Shown: one piece after another, positions 14,311-20,036 of the stretch | How positions within the stretch are numbered: position 1 is the stretch's first letter | Layout: each line of letters begins with the position of its first letter | NCBI GenBank assembly: GCA_007125735.1 | Contig: SLCP01000038.1 | Span: forward strand, 1 to 20,036 | Length of the DNA: 20,036 nucleotides | Reading direction: 5' to 3' | From: Coriobacteriia bacterium | GTDB taxonomy: Bacteria > Actinomycetota > Coriobacteriia > Anaerosomatales > SLCP01 | The notes under the pieces: generated by a model | Told to the model about the DNA's origin: nothing | The model's database searches: none | What the model saw: the letters and a program-made list of their open reading frames with translations, nothing else | Translations under genes and position numbers: made by a program

Positions 14311-15553
14311 GCGCGGCCAGTCGCGCGAACGCCTCATCGGGGTCGTGCGCGATCATCGCGCCCGCATCCACCGCTGTCCGTGCGGCTTCGGACGCCTCGC
14401 CGCCCGTGTAGTCGCGCTCAGGGCCGAGGGCCCCCACGAACACGAGCCGCCGTGCGACTGTGTTCTCAGCGACCGCACGAAGCGCCGCGAGGTTCGCGCG
14501 ACCAACCGGGATCTCGGCGACGACCACCGCGTCGGCCTCGCCCGCCACCGCCCGAAGATGCGCGGCTGCCGCATCGTCCACCTCGGCGAACGCGGGCAGA
14601 TCGATCATCCCAAGCCCGAGTGCTTCGGCGACTGCGTGATCGATGTCGCCACGGTTGAGCGCGCCCGCGTGAACGTCGTACCCGGCGAGGTAGAGCGTGC
14701 GCAACAGCGGCGCGGCGGCCCCGGAGCCTCCGAGCACGAGGACGCGCCCGCGGGATGCACGCTCGACCGCTTCCTCGCGCAGCACCGGCGTCACGGTGAC
14801 CGAACCAGTGACCGGGTCGGTGCCCACCACGGCGCGCACCGCGAACACCCGCGCAAGCATCTCGCCGGTCAGCACCTCGGCAGGCGGACCCACCGGACCG
14901 AGGCGGCCGGAGTCGATCACGGCGATGCGGTCGCTGTAGCGGGCGGCGAGGTCGAGATCGTGGAAGACGGCGAGTACCGCCATGCCGCTATCGGCGAGTT
15001 CGCGCACGAGGTCAAGCACTTGAAGGCGGTGGTTGAGATCGAGGTGCGAGGTAGCTTCGTCGAGCAGGAGCACGCGCGGCTGCTGCACGAGCGCCTGGGC
15101 GAGCGCGAGGCGCTGAAGGTCGCCGCCGGAGAGCGTGTCGACCCCGTCCTCGGCGAGCCGCGCGGTGTCGGTCCGAGCCATGACCTCCTCGGCCAGTGAG
15201 ATGTCGACGTCGGCGGGCTGTTGGAGCCGCGAGAGGTGCGGGTGGCGCCCCATGAGCACGAACTCGCGCGCGCTGAAGGAGAAGGCGGCGCTGACCTGCT
15301 GCGGGACGACTCCCACGAGACGCGCCCGGTCACGCGGACCGATGTCGGCGAGCGAGCGTGACTCGAGCTCGACCACGCCGGTGGTCACGCGCGCCGAGCC
15401 GGTGACGGCTCTCAGCATCGTCGACTTGCCCGCCCCGTTCGGGCCGATGAGCCCCACCACCTCGCCTGCGGCCACGGAGAGCGTGGCGTCGCGTACGACG
15501 TCGACACCGGGGTAGCCGATCGTTGCACCGGCGTATGTAAGCTCGGCGGTCAC
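14273..15553 (-). CDS. btuD: B12/iron-complex ABC transporter ATPase (BtuD/FecE family) with extra C-terminal domain
   Basis: 426 residues from GTG at 15553, which overlaps the permease stop (GTGA). The open frame continues far upstream over the permease gene but that part is a shadow. Residues 1-250 are a complete ATPase: Walker A GPNGAGKST at 37-45, Q-loop VPQQVSAAFSF, signature LSGGDLQRLALAQAL at 141, Walker B LLLDEATSHLDL at 163, switch His198. Residues 268-426 are an additional domain starting VLVLGGSGAAAPLLRTLYLAGYDV, with alternating strands and helices and a Gly-rich loop that suggest a Rossmann-like fold. Standard BtuD/FhuC proteins end near 250-265. B12 as substrate is inferred from the riboswitch. 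Confidence 0.9.
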   Translation of the reverse strand: MTAELTYAGATIGYPGVDVVRDATLSVAAGEVVGLIGPNGAGKSTMLRAVTGSARVTTGVVELESRSLADIGPRDRARLVGVVPQQVSAAFSFSAREFVLMGRHPHLSRLQQPADVDISLAEEVMARTDTARLAEDGVDTLSGGDLQRLALAQALVQQPRVLLLDEATSHLDLNHRLQVLDLVRELADSGMAVLAVFHDLDLAARYSDRIAVIDSGRLGPVGPPAEVLTGEMLARVFAVRAVVGTDPVTGSVTVTPVLREEAVERASRGRVLVLGGSGAAAPLLRTLYLAGYDVHAGALNRGDIDHAVAEALGLGMIDLPAFAEVDDAAAAHLRAVAGEADAVVVAEIPVGRANLAALRAVAENTVARRLVFVGALGPERDYTGGEASEAARTAVDAGAMIAHDPDEAFARLAALTRAAGIGTSDR

Positions 15554-16578
15554 CGGTGACCGTTCCGCCGTACGAGCAGCCACACGAAGAACGGGCCGCC
15601 CACGAGCGCGGTCACGATGCCGACCGGCAGCTCGACCGGCGCGAGCACGGTGCGCGCGGCGAGGTCGGCGAGTACCATCACGACCGCACCGCCGATGGCC
15701 GAGGCGGGCAGCAGCACGCGGTGGTCGGGGCCGAGTACGAGGCGCACCATGTGCGGCGTCATGAGGCCGACGAACCCGATGAGCCCCGAGACCGACACGG
15801 CCCCGGCCACGAGCAGCGAGCCGGCGGCGAGCAGCACGCGCTTGAAGCGCTCGACGTCGACGCCGAGTTCGGCGGCGCGCTCCTCGCCAAGCAGCAGGAT
15901 GTTCATCTCCCGGGTCGCGAAGAGCGGCACCGCGAGCCCGAGCGCGAGCATCGGGGCGACCATCCACACGTACGGCCACGACGCGCCGGTGAGTCCGCCC
16001 ATCATCCAGAAGACGACCGACGTCATCGACTCGCGGAAGAACACCATGATGAACGAGGAGAGCGCGGCGAGCACGTAGGAGAGCGCGACTCCGGCGAGCA
16101 GGAGCGAGGTGACATCGAGCACCCCGCGCAGCGATGCGAGGCGCACGACGACGATGATCGTGAGTATCGCGCCGAGGAACGCGCCGGCCGGCACGAGGCC
16201 GAACCGAAGCGCCGTCGCGCCAGCGGTGAGCGTGAGCGCGATGACCGCGCCGAGTCCGGCTCCCGCCGACATGCCGAGGATGTAGGGGTCGGCGAGCGGG
16301 TTGCGAAAAAGCGCCTGGTAGAGCACGCCCGCCGAGGCGAGGCACGCGCCCACGAGCGCCGCAAGCACGACCCTCGGCAGACGGATGTCGACGATGACCG
16401 CGTCGCCGGGCAGCTTCGCTGCGCCGTTGAGCATACGGCCGATAGCACCGAGAGCATCGCTTGGAGCGACGCTGACGGCCCCGAGCCCCACGCCCGCGAG
16501 CATCGCGACGCCGAGCATGACCACGAGGGCCACGATCGCGGTAACGCTCCTGCGGCGGGTATGAGGCCCGGGGCTCAC
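15550..16578 (-). CDS. btuC: B12/iron-complex ABC transporter permease (BtuC/FecCD family)
   Basis: 342 residues from GTG at 16578 with GAGGA four bases upstream and 16 bases after the btuF stop; a longer frame upstream runs into btuF. The family blocks are clear: RLPRVVLAALVGACLASAGV, YQALFRNPLADPYILGMSAG, the coupling segment LLGEERAAELGVDVERFK and GLIGFVGLMTPHMVRLVLGPDHR near the end. About ten membrane helices are expected. It works as a homodimer with the BtuD-like ATPase. Sequence alone does not separate B12 from siderophore transport; the upstream riboswitch favours B12. Confidence 0.93.
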   Translation of the reverse strand: MSPGPHTRRRSVTAIVALVVMLGVAMLAGVGLGAVSVAPSDALGAIGRMLNGAAKLPGDAVIVDIRLPRVVLAALVGACLASAGVLYQALFRNPLADPYILGMSAGAGLGAVIALTLTAGATALRFGLVPAGAFLGAILTIIVVVRLASLRGVLDVTSLLLAGVALSYVLAALSSFIMVFFRESMTSVVFWMMGGLTGASWPYVWMVAPMLALGLAVPLFATREMNILLLGEERAAELGVDVERFKRVLLAAGSLLVAGAVSVSGLIGFVGLMTPHMVRLVLGPDHRVLLPASAIGGAVVMVLADLAARTVLAPVELPVGIVTALVGGPFFVWLLVRRNGHR

Positions 16579-16594
16579 GTGTTCCTCGGCGAAC

Positions 16595-17542
16595 CTAGAA
16601 CGCCTCGGGGTGGAGCGCCTCGGCGATGAGCCGCACGCCCTCGACCACACGCGGGCCCGGACGGCTCACCAGGTTGTCTTCGAGCACGTGCACGCGCCCG
16701 CTCGCGACCGCTGCAAGCTCGCTGTAGCCCGGACGCGAGGCGAGGTCGGCCGGGTTCGACATCGAGCCGAGGGTGGCGAGGTAGACTTCGGGGTCGTCGA
16801 CGACGAGCTGCTCGAGTGAGTAGGCGACCCAGCCGGGCTCGGTGACGACGTTCGCGCCACCGGCGGCCGTGATGAGGTCGTCGAGCAGCGTGCCGGTGCC
16901 GGCGGTGAAGAGCGGGTCCTGCGCGATCTCGAGGAAGCACGTCACCGGCTCGGCATCGCCGATCGCCTCCGTGACGGCCGCGAGGTCGTCGCGCATGGAG
17001 GTCGTGAGGGCGAGTGCCGCCTCGGAAGCGCCGGTCGCCGCGCCCACCATCTCGATGGAAGCGAACAGGCCGTCGAGGTCGACCGGGTCCACCGCGATGA
17101 CGGTGGCGCCGAGGTCCTCGAGCTGGCCGATGACGTCGGCCTGCACGCCGGTCGTGGCGAGCACGAGATCGGGCTCGGCGGCGGCGACGGCCTCGAGGTT
17201 GGGTCCCGCGAAGTCGCCGATGACGGGGAGGCCTTCCACCTCGGGCGGGTAGTCGTCGAAGCTCGTCACGCCCACGAGCCGGTCGAGCAGGCCGAGGGCC
17301 GCCACGATCTCGGTGTTGGACGGTGCGAGCGAGACGATGCGCATCGGCTCGGAGTCGATCGTGACCTCGCGGCCGGCATCGTCGGTAACGGTCACCGGGA
17401 ACGCGGCAGCGACGTCCTCGGCAGCCGCGACAGGTGCGGGCTCCTCGGCGACGGGAGACGCTGACGTGCAGCCGGCGAGCGGCACTGCGGCGAGCATGAG
17501 CGCGACCACGAGCGTCGCGGCGAATCTGGATGTGCGGTTCAT
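16595..17542 (-). CDS. btuF: Cobalamin-binding lipoprotein of the B12 ABC transporter (BtuF family)
   Basis: 315 residues from ATG at 17542 with GGAGG four bases upstream. Signal peptide and lipobox PLAGC place the lipidated Cys at residue 25, followed by a Pro/Ala/Glu linker. The mature part is a class III helical-backbone binding fold: RIVSLAPSNTEIVAALGL, LVGVTSFDDYPPEV and NLEAVAAAEPDLVLA, all characteristic of BtuF/FecB proteins. It is the first gene of the btuFCD operon, just after a cobalamin riboswitch, which strongly favours corrinoid over siderophore binding. Confidence 0.92.
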   Translation of the reverse strand: MNRTSRFAATLVVALMLAAVPLAGCTSASPVAEEPAPVAAAEDVAAAFPVTVTDDAGREVTIDSEPMRIVSLAPSNTEIVAALGLLDRLVGVTSFDDYPPEVEGLPVIGDFAGPNLEAVAAAEPDLVLATTGVQADVIGQLEDLGATVIAVDPVDLDGLFASIEMVGAATGASEAALALTTSMRDDLAAVTEAIGDAEPVTCFLEIAQDPLFTAGTGTLLDDLITAAGGANVVTEPGWVAYSLEQLVVDDPEVYLATLGSMSNPADLASRPGYSELAAVASGRVHVLEDNLVSRPGPRVVEGVRLIAEALHPEAF

Positions 17543-17668
17543 CGGTCCTCCGGATCATCGTGCCCGGGACTTCCGCCCGGGCGAAACGTGTCGACTCGGT
17601 CACGCCCCGCATGACCCTCGTGCGCGCAGCCACCTCCCTTACGTCCGGAACGCGGCCGCATACACGAA

Positions 17669-17700
17669 AAGACCCGCCTCGGCTGGTGAGGGCGGGTCTT
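17669..17700 (-). terminator. Intrinsic terminator in the riboswitch expression platform
   Basis: On the - strand AAGACCCGCC is separated by 12 bases from GGCGGGTCTT, a perfect 10-bp GC-rich stem, followed by TTCGTG (the 3' arm plus this gives TCTTTTCG). It lies 78 bases after the cobalamin aptamer and 127 bases before btuF. B12-bound aptamer would be expected to favour this hairpin and stop transcription. Confidence 0.85.
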
Positions 17701-17725
17701 CGAGTATCTGGCGGATGCAGTGTGA

Positions 17726-17741
17726 CGCCGGCTAGCCGGCG
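17726..17741. repeat. Perfect 16-bp palindrome in the btuF leader
   Basis: CGCCGGCTAGCCGGCG lies between the riboswitch aptamer and its terminator. As RNA it would form a compact stem, or it could be an operator for a dimeric regulator. Just upstream on the - strand, GAGGCTTGAG can pair imperfectly with CTCGAAGACC at the terminator's 5' arm, a candidate antiterminator. Confidence 0.55.
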
Positions 17742-17777
17742 CCGCGCTCAAGCCTCGTACCTCGAAGGCCGCGTCGC

Positions 17778-17897
17778 GCGTCTCTCGGCAGGTCTCCTGA
17801 CTTCGGGGGCGTGATGCCCCGCTTCACAGTGGCGGGTCCGTGCCGGATTCTCACCGGCTTCCCTATTCTCCCGCGGATCGCGGGCACCGAGTGACGC
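17778..17897 (-). ncRNA. Cobalamin (AdoCbl-type) riboswitch aptamer
   Basis: Read on the - strand, the closing helix P1 is formed by GCGTCACTCGG (17897-17887) and CCGAGAGACGC (17788-17778). Inside are the conserved core AATAGGGAAGCCGGTGAGAA, then CGGCACGGACCCGCCACTGT, and the B12 box AGTCAGGAGACCTGCC at 17802-17787, a full match to the consensus. It precedes btuF and is followed by an intrinsic terminator, so control is most likely transcriptional: high B12 shuts off btuFCD. Confidence 0.96.
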
Positions 17898-17967
17898 CTG
17901 TATACGGTTGTGGCACGCATCGTAGCGCACGAGCGAACTCGCGGGAAGGTCCGGGTGCGTGGGAATC

Positions 17968-18540
17968 CTAGAACAGGCCGTTGAGCTCAGCGATGCCGTC
18001 GGCCACGTTCTCAAGCGTGAACTCCTCAAGGCTCATGTGGAACCTCGGCAGGTAGCCGACCCCGAGAAGCCGCAACGCCTCGACTACCGTGTCGAACAGC
18101 GTGTCGTGCTCGAGGATCGCCTCGAGCACCTGCTCCGTGACGAACTCGCCAGAGTCCTTCTCGTGCCAGGAGAAACGCTCGTCGCCCACCCACACCGCGA
18201 TCTCCTCGACGGCGTTGCCATCCCCGACGAACTCGAGGCCGTACGCCCCCGCTGTCGAGGTGCACTCGGCGCGCAGAGCGCGTCCCTCCCACGCCCAGCC
18301 CGCGACACGCTCGAGCATGGAGAGTTCCGCACCGGTCCTGAACACCGGCACCGGGACGTCGGCGAGCGATTCGCGCACGTTCGCAAGATCGAGGAGTTCA
18401 CCCTCGGCAAGCTCTCCCCGCAAGACGCCGAGGGCCAGCTGCATCTCGGCGGCAGAGCGCGCATTGACGACCATGCGCGCCAGTTCCGCCTCGGGCGATG
18501 CTGTCAACAGGTGCGCGATGTCGGTGCGGGTCGTGAGCAT
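17968..18540 (-). CDS. Unrecognised acidic cytoplasmic protein
   Basis: 190 residues, ATG at 18540, with only a weak GGGAT upstream. I do not recognise the family. There is no signal peptide, membrane segment or cysteine-metal motif. The protein is acidic and mixed alpha/beta in pattern: an N-terminal part rich in Leu, Ala and Glu (ARSAAEMQLALGVLRGELAEG), a central beta-like stretch (VEEIAVWVGDERFSWHEKD), and a helical C-terminus. GC and codon pattern match the neighbours, and it stops 70 bases before the riboswitch, whose promoter should lie in that gap. Coding confidence rests on length, typical amino acid make-up and a poor case for the opposite strand. Confidence 0.65.
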   Translation of the reverse strand: MLTTRTDIAHLLTASPEAELARMVVNARSAAEMQLALGVLRGELAEGELLDLANVRESLADVPVPVFRTGAELSMLERVAGWAWEGRALRAECTSTAGAYGLEFVGDGNAVEEIAVWVGDERFSWHEKDSGEFVTEQVLEAILEHDTLFDTVVEALRLLGVGYLPRFHMSLEEFTLENVADGIAELNGLF

Positions 18541-18743
18541 GTGAGATCCCGGTCGCTAGGGTACGCCGAAGCCGCCGCGCGTTCTCTTTACATGAATCGA
18601 CCCGTTGCGCGGTCCTATTGACACGCAACTGACGAATGGTGCTGAAACACCGTCTGAGCAGGGCTTTCTCTGAGCCGAAGGGAGGTCACGAGCCCGTGCC
18701 GTGCCCCTGGTCACCAGTGCGCGACGAGCGGCGTCGCAGACCC
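18541..18743. other. Intergenic region without a clear gene
   Basis: The 203 bases contain several small dyads: GTTGCG/CGCAAC (18604-18629 area), GGTG-CTGAAA-CACC, and GCGACG-AGCGG-CGTCGC near 18720-18737. The last could serve as an end structure for the leftward gene at 18744 but has no U-run. A TTGACA box on the + strand near 18618 has no good -10 partner. No known riboswitch motif was recognised. Confidence 0.4.
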
Positions 18744-19397
18744 TCAGGCCACGTCGTCGTGTGACACGGCACCGTTCTCCGCGATCTCCTCGGACACCTT
18801 GGCGGCCAGGAGCACCGATACCGCAAGCGCGAAGACGGCGACCGCAGCGACGATGCCGAAGAACGGTCCCTTGATGTCCCAGCCCGAACTCAAGACCGGA
18901 CTCTCAGGGTGTACGACGTGACGTGCGGCAAGAATGAGCCACCACAGCGCAATCGCCATGGCGATGTCCGCGACGGCCATGAAGCGCGGACGGCCCACGA
19001 AGAAGTCGAGAGCGAGGAGGATCCCGCTCAAGAAGAGCAGCACGAACGTCACCTGCAGGCGTGGCTCGGCGAGGTTGACCGTGCCCCACGACAGGTACGC
19101 CGAGAGCATGCCGAGGGCGGTGTTACCGATCCACGCAACGACGGCAAGCCGGCGAAGCGCGGTAGACCAGGAGTACATGCCGAGACGGCCCACGAGAAGA
19201 AACGCTGCCGACACGATGGCCGCGAGCGTGAAGAGGCCCATGTTCACCCACGTGTACGCTCCGTGGAACACGACAAGTCGCACGAGGGTCCCGAGTTGCA
19301 CCACCGGAGGCATCATGAACGTGGCGACCGCCGCGCCGGCGGCGGAAGCGAGCACCACGCCGTACAGCACTCGCTGCGTGCGGGGGGAGAGCGTCAT
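18744..19397 (-). CDS. CcmC/CcsA-like cytochrome c assembly membrane protein (divergent)
   Basis: 217 residues from ATG at 19397, chosen for GAGGAG seven bases upstream; an ATG six codons earlier lacks one. Six hydrophobic segments are visible, near 11-30, 45-70, 83-103, 115-134, 141-160 and 178-199. The pattern follows CcmC: His45 in VVFHGAYTWVNMGLF where CcmC has a conserved His-Pro/Ser-Ala-Trp, then WGTVNLAEPRLQVTFVLLF where CcmC has the WWD heme-handling motif, then His163 in VVHPESPVL where CcmC has its second conserved His. The tryptophans of the WWD motif are mostly absent. CcmC handles heme at the outer membrane face for cytochrome c maturation. Whether this protein still binds heme is open. 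Confidence 0.6.
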   Translation of the reverse strand: MTLSPRTQRVLYGVVLASAAGAAVATFMMPPVVQLGTLVRLVVFHGAYTWVNMGLFTLAAIVSAAFLLVGRLGMYSWSTALRRLAVVAWIGNTALGMLSAYLSWGTVNLAEPRLQVTFVLLFLSGILLALDFFVGRPRFMAVADIAMAIALWWLILAARHVVHPESPVLSSGWDIKGPFFGIVAAVAVFALAVSVLLAAKVSEEIAENGAVSHDDVA

Positions 19398-19445
19398 CAC
19401 GTGTCTCCTCGGCATCGATCGTGACGGGACGCCTCATTGTAAAGC

Positions 19446-19473
19446 AGGAGGCCCCGCATGTGCAGGGCCTCCT
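19446..19473 (-). terminator. Probable intrinsic terminator of the right-edge gene
   Basis: AGGAGGCCC (19446-19454) pairs with GGGCCTCCT (19465-19473) around a 10-base loop. On the - strand it follows the stop codon at 19499 by 25 bases and is followed by GCTTTACA, a short U-rich stretch. It separates the partial gene from the CcmC-like gene. Confidence 0.65.
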
Positions 19474-19498
19474 CGCTCGAGCCAACGTACCGTCAGGA

Positions 19499-20036
19499 TC
19501 ACTCCGCATCGGGAGGGAGCGGGAGACTGGCCTCGCCCTCTCCGGCAGGTGGTTCGGGGGTCGACGTGTCCTCATCAGATGGAGGCTCGGGGGTCGACGT
19601 GTCCTCGTCCGAGGGAGGTGGCGGTTCGACGGTCGCCGTCTCCTCGTCGGAGCCGGGACCCTCAGGCGCATCGCCGTCGCCCGGGTCGGGATCGTGATCG
19701 ATACCGAGCCAGCCGAGGAACTTCCACATCACCTTGAGCAGTCCGGGGGGCACCTGCGACTGCGTGCCGTCCGCCACGCGAGCCTCGGCCCGCTCGATGT
19801 TTGCCATGATGCGCGAGAGCGCGTTGGCGACACCGCGACGCTTGCCGTCCTCTGAAGGCTCGTCGCCGTCTTCGTCCCCATCACCGGGAACGGGCGCCTC
19901 GGTCTCCTCGGCCGAGGCGGCGACTCCCGCCTCGGTGCGCGCTTGCGTGCGCTCCTGGGCTCGTTCGGCGGCACGTTCGCGCGCCTCTGCAGCCCTCTGC
20001 TGGCCGAACTCCCTGCCTGTGGGGGGTGCTGGTGCG
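19499..20036 (-). CDS. Unrecognised acidic protein with coiled coil and Pro/Glu repeats (5' end outside window)
   Basis: The frame is open without stops from the right edge to the stop at 19499-19501, showing about 178 residues; an ATG at 19807 is internal, since the upstream codons read as plausible protein. Visible order: a Glu/Ala/Arg/Gln-rich helix (GQQRAAEAREREAAERAQ type composition), an acidic linker, a helical block (NALSRIMANIERAEARVADG), a short hydrophobic stretch (VPPGLLKVMWKFLGWLGI), and an acidic tail with an 11-residue repeat SDEDTSTPEPP. The tail resembles cell-surface or secreted disordered linkers, but no signal or anchor can be judged from this fragment. Function unknown. 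Confidence 0.65.
   Translation of the reverse strand, partial: APAPPTGREFGQQRAAEARERAAERAQERTQARTEAGVAASAEETEAPVPGDGDEDGDEPSEDGKRRGVANALSRIMANIERAEARVADGTQSQVPPGLLKVMWKFLGWLGIDHDPDPGDGDAPEGPGSDEETATVEPPPPSDEDTSTPEPPSDEDTSTPEPPAGEGEASLPLPPDAE
19554..19619 (-). repeat. Tandem 33-bp repeat encoding SDEDTSTPEPP
   Basis: Two adjacent 33-base units (19554-19586, 19587-19619) share about 29 of 33 positions and the first 20 bases are identical. A third, degenerate copy follows towards 19652 and encodes SDEETATVEPP. The period is a multiple of three, so copy-number change would keep the frame. Confidence 0.85.

Noticed and set aside
15554..16345. N-terminal extension of the btuD frame over btuC
   Set aside because: It is Arg-rich shadow sequence within btuC; the GTG overlapping the btuC stop gives a normal ATPase N-terminus.
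15556..16629. Rightward open frame of 357 codons opposite btuC
   Set aside because: Same antisense artefact: a charged His/Glu/Arg-rich sequence opposite a membrane permease.
18541..18743. Possible riboswitch or small RNA between the unassigned gene and the CcmC-like gene
   Set aside because: Small dyads are present, but none matches the conserved core of a riboswitch class I know, and no promoter-terminator pair was found.
1..20036. CRISPR arrays, tRNA genes, insertion sequences, prophage or toxin-antitoxin genes
   Set aside because: No regularly spaced direct repeats, tRNA T-loop/acceptor patterns, transposase motifs or phage genes were seen; the only clear tandem repeat is the in-frame 33-bp repeat near the right edge.

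Overview
The window is GC-rich, densely packed bacterial DNA with many GTG starts, 1-4 nt gene overlaps and short intergenic gaps. The content fits an anaerobic or facultative actinobacterium-like lineage, perhaps of the Coriobacteriia type, living by respiration and amino-acid use. It includes an octaheme nitrite reductase, a ferredoxin:thioredoxin-reductase-type protein, branched-chain amino acid uptake and a cobalamin-controlled B12 importer. The lineage is inferred from gene content and composition only; there is no rRNA or marker gene to fix it.

Layout, left to right. (1) 1-1986, + strand: the 3' part of an MTAP/PNP-family phosphorylase followed by an amidohydrolase deaminase, together a probable methylthioadenosine salvage pair. 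(2) 2003-7041, - strand: a complete liv-type ABC operon (binding protein, LivH, LivM, LivG, LivF) with a strong hairpin between the binding-protein gene and livH. (3) 7226-8601, - strand: cysK overlapping an Rrf2-family regulator gene by one base. (4) 8823-10247, + strand: an NfeD-like protein and an SPFH/stomatin-like protein. (5) 10265-11160, - strand: a glutaredoxin overlapping a gene that encodes an FTR catalytic-type iron-sulfur domain fused to a Rieske domain. (6) 11329-14310, + strand: an octaheme nitrite reductase lipoprotein with a CxxCK catalytic heme and the Tyr-x-Cys pair of the Thioalkalivibrio type, a YycJ-like metallo-beta-lactamase-fold protein, and a DUF1284 protein. (7) 14273-17897, - strand: btuF-btuC-btuD behind a textbook cobalamin riboswitch and an intrinsic terminator; the ATPase carries an extra domain of about 160 residues. 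(8) 17968-20036, - strand: an unrecognised 190-residue protein, a CcmC/CcsA-like membrane protein without the usual tryptophan-rich motif, and a partial acidic, coiled-coil, repeat-bearing protein running off the right edge.

Links between genes: the salvage pair recycles the by-product of SAM-dependent chemistry. cysK and its Rrf2 neighbour look like a cysteine-sensing pair in the style of CymR-CysK. The glutaredoxin/FTR-Rieske operon is a candidate thiol-redox relay. The octaheme enzyme and the distant CcmC-like protein both belong to cytochrome c biology, although they are not in one operon.

No CRISPR array, tRNA, rRNA, insertion sequence or phage gene was seen. The most unusual items are the FTR-Rieske fusion with altered cysteine spacing, the octaheme reductase with a beta-rich insert and lipid anchor, the extended B12 ATPase and the divergent CcmC-like protein.
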